64,000 nucleotides of DNA from Fratercula arctica (taxonomy: Eukaryota; Chordata; Aves; Charadriiformes; Alcidae). The stretch spans positions 52,000,730 through 52,064,729 of the forward strand of contig CANTUZ010000026.1 of assembly GCA_947846985.1 (NCBI GenBank), in the 5' to 3' direction. The notes beneath the pieces are model-generated. The model was not told the origin of the DNA. It saw only the letters and a list, made by a program, of their open reading frames with translations, and ran no database searches. The position numbers were made by a program, and so were the translations under genes. Positions 1 to 13,000 of this stretch are shown piece by piece; the stretch's first letter is position 1, and every line of letters begins with the position of its first letter.

Positions 1-1565
1 ATCAGAATGGCAGTATATTAATCAATTTAAAGAGCCTTGACAATTCAGTCGTAATGGCGTTCAAAATGTGTTCAGGGAAAAATACACCAGAACGGCTTAA
101 TGTACATTATGTTTTAATAGTTGTAGGTGGGGATATTGTGAAGATATGAGCTTGGATTTCTTCTTATGTGTGTTTTGATACATCTGCTTTTAGTAATACT
201 GCCTTATCTTCCTGTATCTTGATGCCTGTATCATTTAAAAATGCATGTGGACTACCTCTGTGTAATATTTTAGGGTTTTGCAGAAGACATTCAGCTGTGA
301 AGCACTGAAGAATGCACTATCCTACAGCATAGATCCCTGTATTGGGACTGAAGTCAGGATCCCTAGCAGCAGCTGCAGCAGGGCTTGCTCTCTGTGTACG
401 TGTGAATGTATTTCTGCCTGAGAAATCTCAAGCAGAAATAAAGTAGCCCTAGGCAGGAAAAGACGTTCTGTCTTTCTTCAGCATCCTAGGTACTGTAAAA
501 GAATGCAGCTTCTCGTCTTGAAGAGGGCTTAGTATTAAAACCTCGCTGCTGCTGGCTGGTGATGCACAGAAAAGTCATGAACTTGTTTTTCCCCGGGGGA
601 ATGGAGTTACGTGTGTGGTTCCCATCGGTACTTCATGGAGGTGGGATCTGACTTCCTTAGGTCATTTCTGTAAACAGGATCAAGAAGTAGAAGGGGTCAA
701 AGTAGAAGGGAGTCAAAACTCCATAAGCACATTAGCAAGGTAGAAAATGTATTTCTTTCTCAGAGAGATGTGCAGAAGCAAAGCATAGGTTTGTTCAGAA
801 ATAAAGATTTCTTGTTCCAGTGAAGATGATGACAGTGTGTGTAGCTCAGATATGAGCAACTGACACGGGTAGGTTATTGTTCAGCAATCTCTTTTGTCAG
901 TTTTTCTTATATTTAACTTTAAAAGAAAATTTTAAATTATTTTATTAGCAGTTGAATATAAGCAGGAAAATTTTAATGCTACTGGAGTTTCAAATTAATC
1001 ACCATGTGTAAGAATACATTCAAAGTACGTTTATAACAAGACACAGATATAGTTGTCAAACCAGTTGTCTGAAGCCTTGAAATATGGATATTATGTATTT
1101 TTCACCATTGATAGTGCTGCATCTCTTAACCTGGGTCTCATTGGAGCAATCTGTGTGATCACAAGGCTGCCTCTGAGGAGTGAAGCGTCTCCTTGACAGC
1201 TGTGCTGTGAAGCGCCCACATTCCAGCCCACACGCTTTGCTGCGGTACTGAGTTTCGAACTTAAACTGGGAGGAGTTTGGCTGTCTCCCATCGTTGCACT
1301 AAAAAATGCTGCCGACTAGGTAGCAGAAGCAACAGCCACCTCGCACTTTGTTGTAACCAGCTCCCACGCCTGTACAGAATGTGCCACTTCCACCTTACAA
1401 TGGGAGACACCCTCCTAGGTAGCTTTCACCGCTGACCCTTTTTCCCCCAGCCCAAGCGGAGCGATCAGGCAGTATGGTTAGAAACGATTGCCAGAGAGAA
1501 GGTTCCTCATCTGTAGCGCTGCACCTGTGGTATCTTTGCTTAGAAACATATACCAGTGTAACAGC

Positions 1566-1590
1566 TTTTTTTTTTTTTTTTTTTTTTTTT
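1566..1590. repeat. Poly-T tract (25 T)
   Basis: An uninterrupted run of 25 T inside intron 2. It could be the A-tail of an old minus-strand retroposed sequence, or slippage-driven. No body of a retroelement is recognisable on either side. Confidence 0.9.
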
Positions 1591-3932
1591 GTTCACAGTC
1601 CCACTTGAAATACTCGGTGGCAGCTCAAGCGAAACTGTATAAATTAGTCACTGTCACGTTTAGGCATTAAAAGTGGAATTAGTAATTTATATTAATCACA
1701 AATGTTTCTCCAGGTTTTATTAACAACCAGATTGGCTGCCAAAATGCTTTCTGGAAGACATTTTTTTCTCCCAACTGCCACAGAGAACAAAACAGTTATT
1801 ATGGGCATTTAGATAAAGATTAACGGTTTCAGCAATTCATTTGAGGAAAACTGTATTTTACTATACATTCCACTTCAGCGCAGACCGTCACCGCCAGCAT
1901 GATTTGTCACCTCCTTGATAAAATTATACAGTGGAGACACAAGATGGTGTAATTCATTTTAAAAGCAGAAACAGGTTAATCAACAGAGCAGAATGAGGTT
2001 AAAAAACAAACCAGACCCACGTTTCTTAATTTTTTTGCCAAGTCCAAAAAAATTTCCAATAGAAGAAGTGAGATGTCTATCTAACTGCTGTCTTACCACA
2101 TTTTGGGTCGTTTTGTCTTCGTGCTTTCTTCTTTCTTTGCCCACATCATGCCTTTTTTTCTCAAGATGGCTTCATGTGCCTTATTTAGATCTCCAGGAAA
2201 AAGTAGTACGGGTGGCCGCTTCCTATTCTGTGCATCTGCAAGCAGTTCTGTGGAATACTGTAGGTGTGGTCCATGAACTCGGTGGAGGGTGTGAAAAAAT
2301 GACTAGAATGATAAGGAAGAGGTCAAAATTAATATTGCAGGGTTTAACAGCAATGCGGGGCAGACTGCCAGCGTGACCTTCACACTTTCACGTGTTTTGG
2401 ACAGACAAAATCAATTTTCTAGTGTACTACTTTTTGCGCTTATCGTGTTCCAAGGAATCACAGAATAGACGTGCTATATTTTGTTCTGTTACGGCTAGCT
2501 TCCTTTTTTCTTCCACTTTTGCGTTTTAGGATGGTATAAAATGAAGGAAATCAAAACACAAGTGAAAAACCAGCTGTTTGCTACAAAGGAGACAAACAAG
2601 GGTTGAAGGAGAAAAAAACTCATTACAGAGAGATTAGAAAATTAATTGATTGGTGGCTCTGACAGTTCCCATTGGATGTCTAAGGATCCTGTGAAAAGAA
2701 AGTATAATCTCAAACATAACATTTCTTCCTATTATTTCTTTCTCTCGTGTAGAGACTCCTCTGAAGCATCATTAGGTTCCAATTATTTTCAGTGAAATAT
2801 TTCACAAGAAAAGGGCATGATAAAATCAGTAGAGGTACTGTTATTCCCCTGAGAAACTTACTATGGCTCATACTCAAACAGTAATAGGGAAGGCTTCTGT
2901 TCAGCATCAAACTTAAGGGATTTCCACAGGGGTGATGCTGTTTCATAAAGGTTTGGAACTCCTGTGATACAGAGTTCATGTGCCCCCTCTCTCCCCCAAA
3001 TTAGTGTGGGGCAGCTGATGAATTCACTGGGGTCTGAGAACTTGATCATATCCATGGCTTAAGATAAGTGTGTGTGAAACTTGCAGTGAATCTATTTAGT
3101 GAAGGTTCTATTACTATTTTTTTCTTCCTAAGGTCAAGTGTTGGCTTAGAGGTTTGTAACAATGTTTTCTTCTCTACTGACTGACCATTTTTCCTATATT
3201 TGTCATGTATTTATTTAGCAGCTATGTCTGTATGGATTGTGTGCTCTTACATGTACATACACATACACACATATAAAAAATAATAATATGAAAAAGTCAC
3301 ATATTGCTTCAATCTTTGATTAAAAATAATCTTTTTGTGTTAAAGGCTTTAGCTATTCTGATTATAATGCTAATTGTGTCAAACTAAAAATATGCATAAT
3401 TTTAACTCCAGTAAAGGATAAGATGTTTGCAATATAAAACGCCAGTGAAGTGCCTCCTGGGCGTTGTGTTATGCTTTCAGTAGATTATCATTCTCCTCTA
3501 TGGAATGAGGTGATCAGTTGTTCTTTCTTGTCCTCAATGTGGCATAACTACGCCATAATCACTACACATCACTTTTACCCTTTCCAAAATGAAAATGAGG
3601 TTCAATTCAGCCCTAGTTTAGATAGGGAACTGCTTGTGATGCTCCTTGGGGTAGAGGTGTGACTGTCCTCTCTTTAACTTTACTTCCCTGCTGTGCTTAG
3701 TTCCCCTTTCTTTCTTCCTGGTAACTAATGTGGTAATGGATGTGTATTAGAAACATTCCCACTGAAATCTTTACTGTTGAAGAAAATGGCAAGAAGGAGC
3801 CATTCCTTACAAATGTGCTCCAGCTTCCATAAGTAAATATGTCCACTTTTCAGAAAGTTTGCCACCAAAATCCTTGGGATGCAAAATGTAAAATGTTCAT
3901 TTTCACTGGAGTTCTCCAACCTATGTGTCATG

Positions 3933-4015
3933 CCATGTTATTGGCATGTTACCTGGTAGTAATACCTGGCATGTTATTGGCATGTTACCTGGCCATGTTA
4001 TTTGCAGTTACCTGG
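3933..4015. repeat. Imperfect short tandem repeat (about 23-36 bp unit)
   Basis: Three diverged copies of a unit built from CATGTTATTGG, CATGTTACCTGG and a TACCTGG half. The first copy carries an extra 13-bp piece (TAGTAATACCTGG) and the third has point changes. It is a small intronic minisatellite, likely length-variable. Confidence 0.75.
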
Positions 4016-7000
4016 CACCTAATCCTGTGTAGTGGCCAGTGTTTGCTGTGAGGGGTGATTTGAGGGCACTGTGCACTCTCAGAGCCTTGGACCGCTCTCT
4101 GCTCGGCCACACCAGCTGCTTGTGCTCATCGGAAGCGATAGCATTGCTTCTAACCAAATTACAGGATAATTTGGAAATCCGATAACCTGTCCTAGATTTT
4201 GCACAGGTTTAAAATGTACATTGAGAGTTAGCTTGGGAAAAGCCCATACAAAGGACTATCTAGGGAGAATATTGCTTAATATGCTAACTTAGCTGAGAAG
4301 AGATATTTCTGCCTAGCACTTTTTCTTTTTAGTGAACTAAAGAACATTTTGAGTGAAAAATAGTCTTAAACCAACAATAAATCTCTTGGGAAACCTGTTA
4401 CCACATCAAAGTTGCAGGCAGAAAAGGAAGAAAAAATTTTTGGAACTGTATTGACTACGAGGATGAGGAACATTGTGCTTTAGAAATGTAAATTAAAATT
4501 ACGCTTCTGGTACTTGTGCGAGTACAGCTGGGTTTTCACAAGGATGTATGCCGTTCCAGAGAGTGCTTGTGAACAATATATGGTATTCTGTGTGCTAATA
4601 TATACACGTAAGTCTGCACTCCACCCATATAAATATGAGGTGAAATTATAAGCACATGTACATTGTACAAAGAAGTCTGCAATGAAAGCCACACAAATAA
4701 AGCAGCAACAGAAAGACCCATGAACTTGCCCCATCTCTTCAGCAACTGTATTTTAGGCTGAAGAAAGACAGTCCTGAAATATTAGCTGTTTATAAGGGGA
4801 GGGGGAAAAAAAGACTAAAAGTAGCAGTAAGGGGTTTTTTTCTGTGCTGTTTCATGAAGAAGCGGGTTTTTTTTATTTATAGACATAAACTTCCCACTGG
4901 CGGTTTTGCTCCATTTCGAAAAGTAAAAAGAGATTATGTATGTACATTGAATCCTAAAAAAATATTAATTTGATTCACTTTAACTGGACTTCTGAAAAAA
5001 AAAATACTGACAATTGTGCACACAGATTACTTGATCATCATGGTTTTTTTTGAACTTGACCATCAGTGCAAATGACATTGATTTCGGTGCAGGCATTAGG
5101 GAACTGATCTGAAATGCACCTGAATACACAAATTTTCAAAAAATTAAAAAAAAACCAACAAACCAAAACAAAAAAAAACAACAACCCACCTAAGCCCAGG
5201 GGAGATACAATATCTGTAATTTATTCTATGTAAATTGCACATATGCGTCGTCAATCCTGTTCTTCCTTGATCCCAGTCCAAAAGTAGGTAAAATAAATAG
5301 ATTGCATATTACAGGCCATATGTCAGAAGTGCTTAGCATTCCCAATTAGAGTCATAAATTTAGAAGTACTTAGCTGTCACTTAGGTGTCCAAATAGTTGG
5401 CCAGATTTCTAAAATGCTTTGCACATGAAACACTGAGTTCTTATGAAAATGTGATCTCTGTTGCAGATTGTAAACATCTTGAAAGCCTGTCAGTGGGTTC
5501 TTTTGAATGGTATGTTTGTATTTTACCAGGTTTTTATGTTTGGGTTGTTGTTTTTCTTAAGTATAAATGCAATATTCTTATCAACTGGAGCCCCATTTCT
5601 GCTCTCCCATAATCAAGGGCTAAAATAGTCTAGTATTGTTAGCTGTTCCTTCCTTTTAACACAAAGTGCAACTGTTAGCTTAGAAACACATAAAAGAGTC
5701 ATTGTAGTGTTGATGTGGATGGAAACTGACTTGAAAGTACAAGGTTTCTTTTACGTTTTAACTCGTGTTTTCAGCAGGTATCTCTCAAGAGCAAGTGTGT
5801 GTCTCTAGACAGCTAATGCTTTAATCAGACGGAAACACCTAGACAGAGAGACCAATACCAGAGCAAGCTGGAGCTTTGGGCTATCTTGGCCTTTTGCTCA
5901 GATGCCACCAGAGTCTTGCCATGCTCCTCAGAGGTGGTGGGAGCACGGCTCACGTGAGGGTGCTCCACTACTCAACAACGGGATTTCCTGTTGGGCTTTT
6001 GTGTAGCAGAGCCCTCACATCAAGCTGATGGATTTTTTTTTTGTGAGCCTGTAGGTGGGTCTTTTATCAGCAGTCATGTCTCAGGTGGGAAAATTTTAAA
6101 GAAAAATCATTAAAAGAACCCCACCTTTGTCGTGAGCTGCTAATGATCATGATCTGTGGATACCTCTTTCTTCCCCAAGCGAGTGCACACTATTTCTGTA
6201 GTTGGAGCTGATGGAAACTTGTCTTTACAAACACCATCACCTTCCATGGGAGGTGCCTCCCACATGTCACTGCTGGGGCTTGGGCTCAAAAGCAGACCTA
6301 ATGAAGGAGTTTTTCAGCCCTTGGTGCATCTGTGGCACTTGCTCTCCCTGCTGTGCTGCATAGCGCACTGGCCATTTGTTGGCAAGTTCATATTTCACAC
6401 TGCAGGGAATTGAAGTGCTTGAACAGACAGGAGCAGAGTTTTATTTGCAGTAGCCTGTGTATCCCTAGACTCTGGTTTGGCATAAAACATCTGCTTCATG
6501 ATCTGTTTCAAGGCCAGTTCCCTTCCGCCAACAAAGGTTACGACTTCAGGCAAGCTGTGCCTTCGCTGGCAGGGGGAGATTTGCCTGAAGACTTGATTTA
6601 GTCAGAATCAAAGCATTCTGCCACAGAAATCCTTTTTTCAATTACTTCTGAAAAAGCAGCCAGACGGTAAATGTATTAACATATTAAACAGTGAGTGAAG
6701 GAAGCCACTGATTTCTGTTGTATGGGTTTTTGCGAGAAGTTGATATAAACCATATCTGGGTGTATGTGTGCATGTGTGGTTAGGAATAAACATTCATTAT
6801 TGTTCTGACAGTAAGAGAAGTGACAGATACTCTACATGTACTTGCTTAACTCTGCTGCAAATGGGCAGAGTCAGTAAGTAAATCTATTGGTTTCAGCTAC
6901 GGTTTATGCATATTTTCAATTTGCAAAGTTAATTGGTATAATATTGATGTAGCTTGTGTTAAAATCTTAGGAAATAGACCCTACAAGATGCAGTATTTGG

Positions 7001-10000
7001 AGATAAATTGATGCATTAAATCTTTTTTGTATTCATGGTGGGGACCTAATTTCAGGGGGTTTTGTCTCCTACCAAAAAAAGACAGTTTTTGAAAGACTGA
7101 TACAGATTTCTGTGCAGAAGTGTCATCTTGATCAGCACTTACATAAGTACAAATAAAATCCATGTTCTTTCTTGCAATAACATAGTTAGAGTCAACTTTT
7201 ATTAGAGTGACTAGCGTATTACCATCTATGTACTTCACTGCCATTGATGCACAATCTTTGCAACATATGGCTATATTTCCTCCTCAGAAAAAATCCTTTC
7301 TCTAGCTTAAAAAAAAAAAAGTAATTGAATATTTGCATATCTCCAAGGAGCCATGCGGGTTAAACTCTGCATTCATCTTCTGCAGTTCTTAGGCCGCTTT
7401 TGGTTTAAGAGTAAGAACTATTGCTTTTATGAAGTGCCTTTTTCTATAAAGTCAAAACCTCACAGCAGTGCACAGAAAGCCAGTGCTATAAAGGAGCTAA
7501 GTAGAGTTTTTAATAGAGAGAGCTAGGTTGTAAGTGTTTTTGTTCCTATGGAGCAGATAGATTTGGTTCCATCTGTTCCATATTCATAACAAAGGAGCTC
7601 ACTTACAGGAGGACTGACTTCCCGGGAGTAGCATGGTAATGATCTTTTCACCACAGACTGAAAGGATCTGAAAATGGTCACTTCAGCGCAGCAGAAAGTA
7701 GCTAGCACCGATAGCGCTTCAGACCTGCTGCTTTTCTGCAGCTCTGTTTCAAGATGCATGTTTTCTCTGAACAAAACAAAACAAAACCATAAACCTTGAT
7801 CTCCACCCTCCCACCCCGCCCCACCATGTCAGTTCTTCTGAGGAGTTCAGGATGTTTTCTCAGACAAAAATGGAATGACATGTTACAAATACAGGGTCAA
7901 TTTTTCTTTATTTGATCTTGTTATTAAAGGCAGAAGTGAAAAATGATTTACTGCCAGTCTGGATTCTGTCTCCTGAACTTTTCTCATGATCTCTACTTTC
8001 TCAGCAAGAAGATTCTGTGAATGAGAAATCCCAAGTCCACAAAATGTGTGCGAAAGTTCCTTGCTGGGTTTCGTAATTAGGATGCTCCAGTGCCAGCTTT
8101 GATTACACACCTCGTGGGCTTTCAAAAACAAACAAACAAAAAATCCAGTTTGATCCAAGAAAAAAAATATTCTTGTCTCTGCAGGGTGTTTCACAAGGGG
8201 AGAACGGAAAAATGCAGGAGTGTACCACAAGCGCTCTTACTTGGCTAAAGAACAAATTATTCAGTGACCCCTAAAAGGTGAACTGGAAGTTTACAGAGAT
8301 CTTAAAAATTAACTAGGAACACAGACCGAGAAGAATCCTTCTGTGTCGTTGGTCAGTCTCTGAAAGAGGCCAAAAGACAGACCCAGATTTACCGTGGTCC
8401 TGGCTGGAAGTCCTGCTGGGGCGTGCTGGACCCCATGTGTCTCCGTCTTCCAGGACGGTTGGTGCCTGGGGCAGCTGTGGGAGCGGGATGGGCGAGCGGC
8501 AGGCACGGACAGCCTGCCATAGCTGGCACTGCAGCATCCGTGTAGGCATGCTCAGGGATTTTTTTTTGTCCTTCCAGCCAGACAGTACCGTATTGTATAA
8601 TTCATAGAGGTGTATGAAAGTGTCCACTACCCTGGTTGTTTAAGGCTCCAGATCAAACAGTACACACCTATTTGCAGATCTGATGCTTCCCCCCACCCCA
8701 AAGTGAGAGATTTAATCTCAGACCGGGTTTTTTTGTTTGTTGGGAGTTTTGCATGTTTTGCTGCAGTGACTCAAGGAGAAAACACATGCATTTCAAGTGA
8801 CTCTTTTCCTAACTAAGGTAAATGAGGGTGTACCCAGGCTTCTTTGGAGAAACTCAGTACACTGAACCATCTTTCAAACATGAGAGGAGGGAAGCATCTG
8901 ATGCATACTGTCAGGCAGCTCTGCACAGCTGCCAGAACTACATCCAGTGCAGATGTTTGTTGATACAGACTAGCCAGGACCTGAGATACAAATGTAAGTA
9001 GCCCTTCATGGTTACAGAATGTGGGACAGGGAGTGTGCACTTCACTGGCAGGGTTGCTTCAGTATGACCAGGCTTCAGGTCTCTCCACCCGCTGGGGAGT
9101 GGAGACATCACAGTAGGTTAGAGGCACTTAGATCGAGCAGTGATGGATACTGTGTGGTTGAGAGAAATTAATTTGGCAGAGTTTTTGTCCATCTCTTTTG
9201 AAGTGAAATACGCATCAGCAAGGAAGTTTCAAGTAAGTGGTTTTGTGTTATCCCATATTGTTTTCCATATGTCTGATCTTAGATACACATGGGAGGCACC
9301 ACTAGAAGCTGCTCACAACTTGGTTACGCGAGTTCCTTAACTGGTTAACGTGTAAAAAATAGAGGAGCTCTGCTTGGGAAGACTGTTGGTGTGAAACAGG
9401 GACTTTTCTGGAAGAGAGGCGGAGAAATGCTTCGGTTCTGAGGGAACAATTGTTACAGCATTCACGAAGAAAAAGGCTCGAGAGGTACCTGTGAGTTTCA
9501 ACAGTCTGATGCAGTATTCATTGCTTTTAAGAAATGGTTTCCAAACCACCAGGGCTTTTGAGTCCCACTTATGGAAAAGTGTACGCATATATATCTAATT
9601 TTGAGTTCATCTGGGAATGATCACTGGAAATAGGGCTAAACATCCTGTGGTATACATTAACCTAAAAAAAAAAAAAAAGCGCAGAAGGAAATAATTTGTG
9701 GCAGAGTAAAATGAAAGGTTAGCTATCCCGTGGGTGTTTTAGACTTTCCCACAGTCATAGTTACGACAGTCTACAGTCCTTTTCTGGCATAGGTGAGCCA
9801 TGTCAAATTCCTGACGAGGCAGAAGTTCTTGATGAGGCTGAGGCTATTCTCACATATAGGTTGGCTTTTTTGAAATACAGATTTCAAAGCATGAGTGCAA
9901 CCTGTGGCACTGAACACAAGCTAGTCAAGTGAAAGAAAGAAGCAGGGATCTAGAAGTTTAAATAAAACTTCTATCACCTGATACATTGGACAAATTTTGG

Positions 10001-13000
10001 TTAAAGAGAAAACTTCAGCCTGATGCGATCCAGAATTTTTCATAGTAAAGCTGACAAATTGAAGGGTTAAGGAAACCCTTCTTAAGAACTGAAGAAAAAC
10101 TTCTGACTCATATGGTGGAGTGATTGAAGGTTCAGTAGTCCCTCTGCAGGACTTGAGCAAACTGGGAATTCACCTGATAAAGATGTACTGTCATTAATGT
10201 AGTTCTGGCATCTGTTACTGTGTTTGTATTCTACTCAGTCATGGCCTGGGACACCGCCAGAGTAGGTGTAACAAAACAGAAGGTCTCTGCCCTGAGAATC
10301 TTTACTTGTCAGAATCAGAGCTTGAGTTACGGTGGACTACCGTGTGTTTTACAAACTTCAGCTTTTCAATTTCATATCAGGTTTCCATCCTGCACAAATT
10401 TGGATTTATCTGTGTAAGTGCTGACTGTGCGCATAAAGGCATTTTTTGTGAAGGCCGTGCCAAGGTGCTATTAGAACTTTGCCAAGAGAAAAAGCCCTTC
10501 AGAAATCTTTGGAGCAATGGTATTCTCTCTAAGCAGGGTGTTTGCAAACTTCTGGGTGTGCGTGTGCACTCAAACACATTCAAACTCGCATTATTTTCAC
10601 TGTTTGCCTTCATTTTAAATAACAACAGAATATAACCCTCAGTCTGTGCTTTTTTCTAAATTTCCCCTGTCCTAAGACAGCTTCTTGAAGATGTCTTCCT
10701 GCCTTTACATCTTCTCCCTCCTCCACAAGACATAAACAAGATATTTTGTTGCTTTGCTTAGGTGAGTCAGCAGAAGCAACTTTTTGGGTCTATGTACATG
10801 TCACACTCCTAGCACAATACAACATTTATAATTACTTCTGTATTTTTATAAACTGACAGAATTTACAAGCATAGCATAGGAAGCTAGAAATGTTTCTAAA
10901 TATTTTAAAAATAGTGGCAAGCCCATGAAGATGGAGGAGAATGGAATGCTTCTCTACACTTTAATTATAGTGTCAGCAGTGGTAAAGCTAGACATGGATA
11001 ATATGAAGTCCATTAAAATATATGAGGTTTAGTAACATGATACAATACCCACAAATTCCATGTGGGTGAACATGTTGCTTTAAAGATCAAAAAGAGAAGG
11101 TCATTACTAACAAGACTATAATGTCTCTTCAAAGGATTTACTTATGTCGAGTTCTTAGAGATGGAAATTAGCAAAATGGATAGCCTGCTTGAAGAAAAAC
11201 ATTTTATTTCTAGTGATACCAAGGGAAAATCAAAGTACAAAAGTGCTTATGAAAAGTATGAGGAGGATATATTTTTCTTTAAGTGCTCTATTTGATAGTA
11301 TTAACTTGTTTTATTAGCAATTTACTCTAATACAGTCTTAATGTTGTACAATAACTGTATTTGGTTTTGTTAATGCCACTGAAAACAGTAATGAGATCTG
11401 AGGTTTTTATTTCATTCTAGTTAATAAGTGTTGGTTTTTTGCAATAGAAAAGTATGACATCAGTCATTTGTATTGTACTAGTGCAGAAATGTTAGCCCTT
11501 ATTTTATGGTATGTAATGCAGTTTGCATTTATGAAAGAGAAACCTGCGTATATGAGAGAAAGCCGGCAGATATTTCATGTGTGAGCAACTTGTGAGCAAC
11601 TACATGGTCTATTCATCTATACCTCCTTATATTTCACATGAGCTTATGTGCAACAAAAAGTCCATTCATTTATTTGCAGCTCAGCTTTGTCTGTTTTTTA
11701 ATGAGAAGAAACACCATAGAGGCAAGACCGATTCTCTGGAAAGCTCAGGCTGCAGTTAGATGACAGCTTTGTGCTGGTTCATAAACAAACTAACTGTTCT
11801 TTCTTTTATGGGAAAAAAAAAAAAAAAAGGTCTTTGCAAAGAACAGCTGAGCTTGGATCTCATCTTGGTTGAGGGCTTGGTTCATAGGAACAGCTCAGAC
11901 GGGGTTGGTTTTTTTCTGCAGCTGAAACGTCCGCTTTGTTTTCTCCTGGAGGTGTGAAGGGTACAGGCTGCCCTGCACTGAGGTGATTTTGTGTTTTCCT
12001 GAACTCAACTGGATTTGGCAACTTGGGAGGACAGATGATAACAGTATGCCTATAATAAACCTTTGGACTGGATCCAAAGCGATGCTGTCTGCCTCATGCA
12101 AGCCCTCAGCAGCTGCTCACCTCTAGAGGTGCCCAGCACTGTGAAGGACTGGGCTTTGTGATGCTTTGGCATTCTGCACTAAAAAATTCTGACTCCAGTA
12201 CACCAGCCAGGCCAGCAACAGAGAGGTCTTGTCATTAAATCATCATCCAGAGCAGATAAGCCATGCTAAGAGGAAATACTGGACAAATGGCTTAATTAAA
12301 CTGGAAGTCCATGTTTTACATCTATTATCATACACAATTTGATTTTGTTTTGTATGACTTTGATATGAAACCTACTTTCAATCCATGCAGACTTCAACCA
12401 GATGTATAAACTGGAGTGGATTAGAAACTGCAAGAAAAGTTATATTGTTCCTGGCCGAGCAGTTGCAATGGGAGGGTTAATTCAGCATTAACTGCTAATG
12501 CAGAAACAGTAACTATGTATTACTTTCTTCCAAGAGCTCTTACTAAAATAGCATTTGTCTGGCAAGTCATTTCCATTTACTAGGCTATTTTTAGGGGATC
12601 TGTGAAATAGAGTCACTTGTGAGATAGGCCATAGTAATCTAGTGTTTTTGCACAGTGCAAAGGTAGTGCAAACTAGATATAAGACATTAGGAAATAAAAG
12701 TGGTATTTCACAATCAGCTTGTTGTGCACACAGCTTTTATCAAGTCTTTTTCTCCATTGCTGTGCACTTTGTGACACATATTTGCATGAAGTACAGAATG
12801 TAAACCTGTGTATGTGTGTAGGCATGTATGTACACACATACAGAGATGAGTACAGAAATAGGATATGATTGTTTTTACCTTCACTTCATACAGATATAGT
12901 TGAACATGCAGGATTAATGTTTAATACTGTGGATTTTAAAACCTTATTTGGAAATACTAGTATCCATAGTACTTTGCCTGTATTGAGGCACAGGCAGTAT

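Noticed and set aside
2452..2468. AGGAATCACAGAATAG, CR1-tail-like
   Set aside because: Only two weak half-units and no adjoining CR1 3' sequence.
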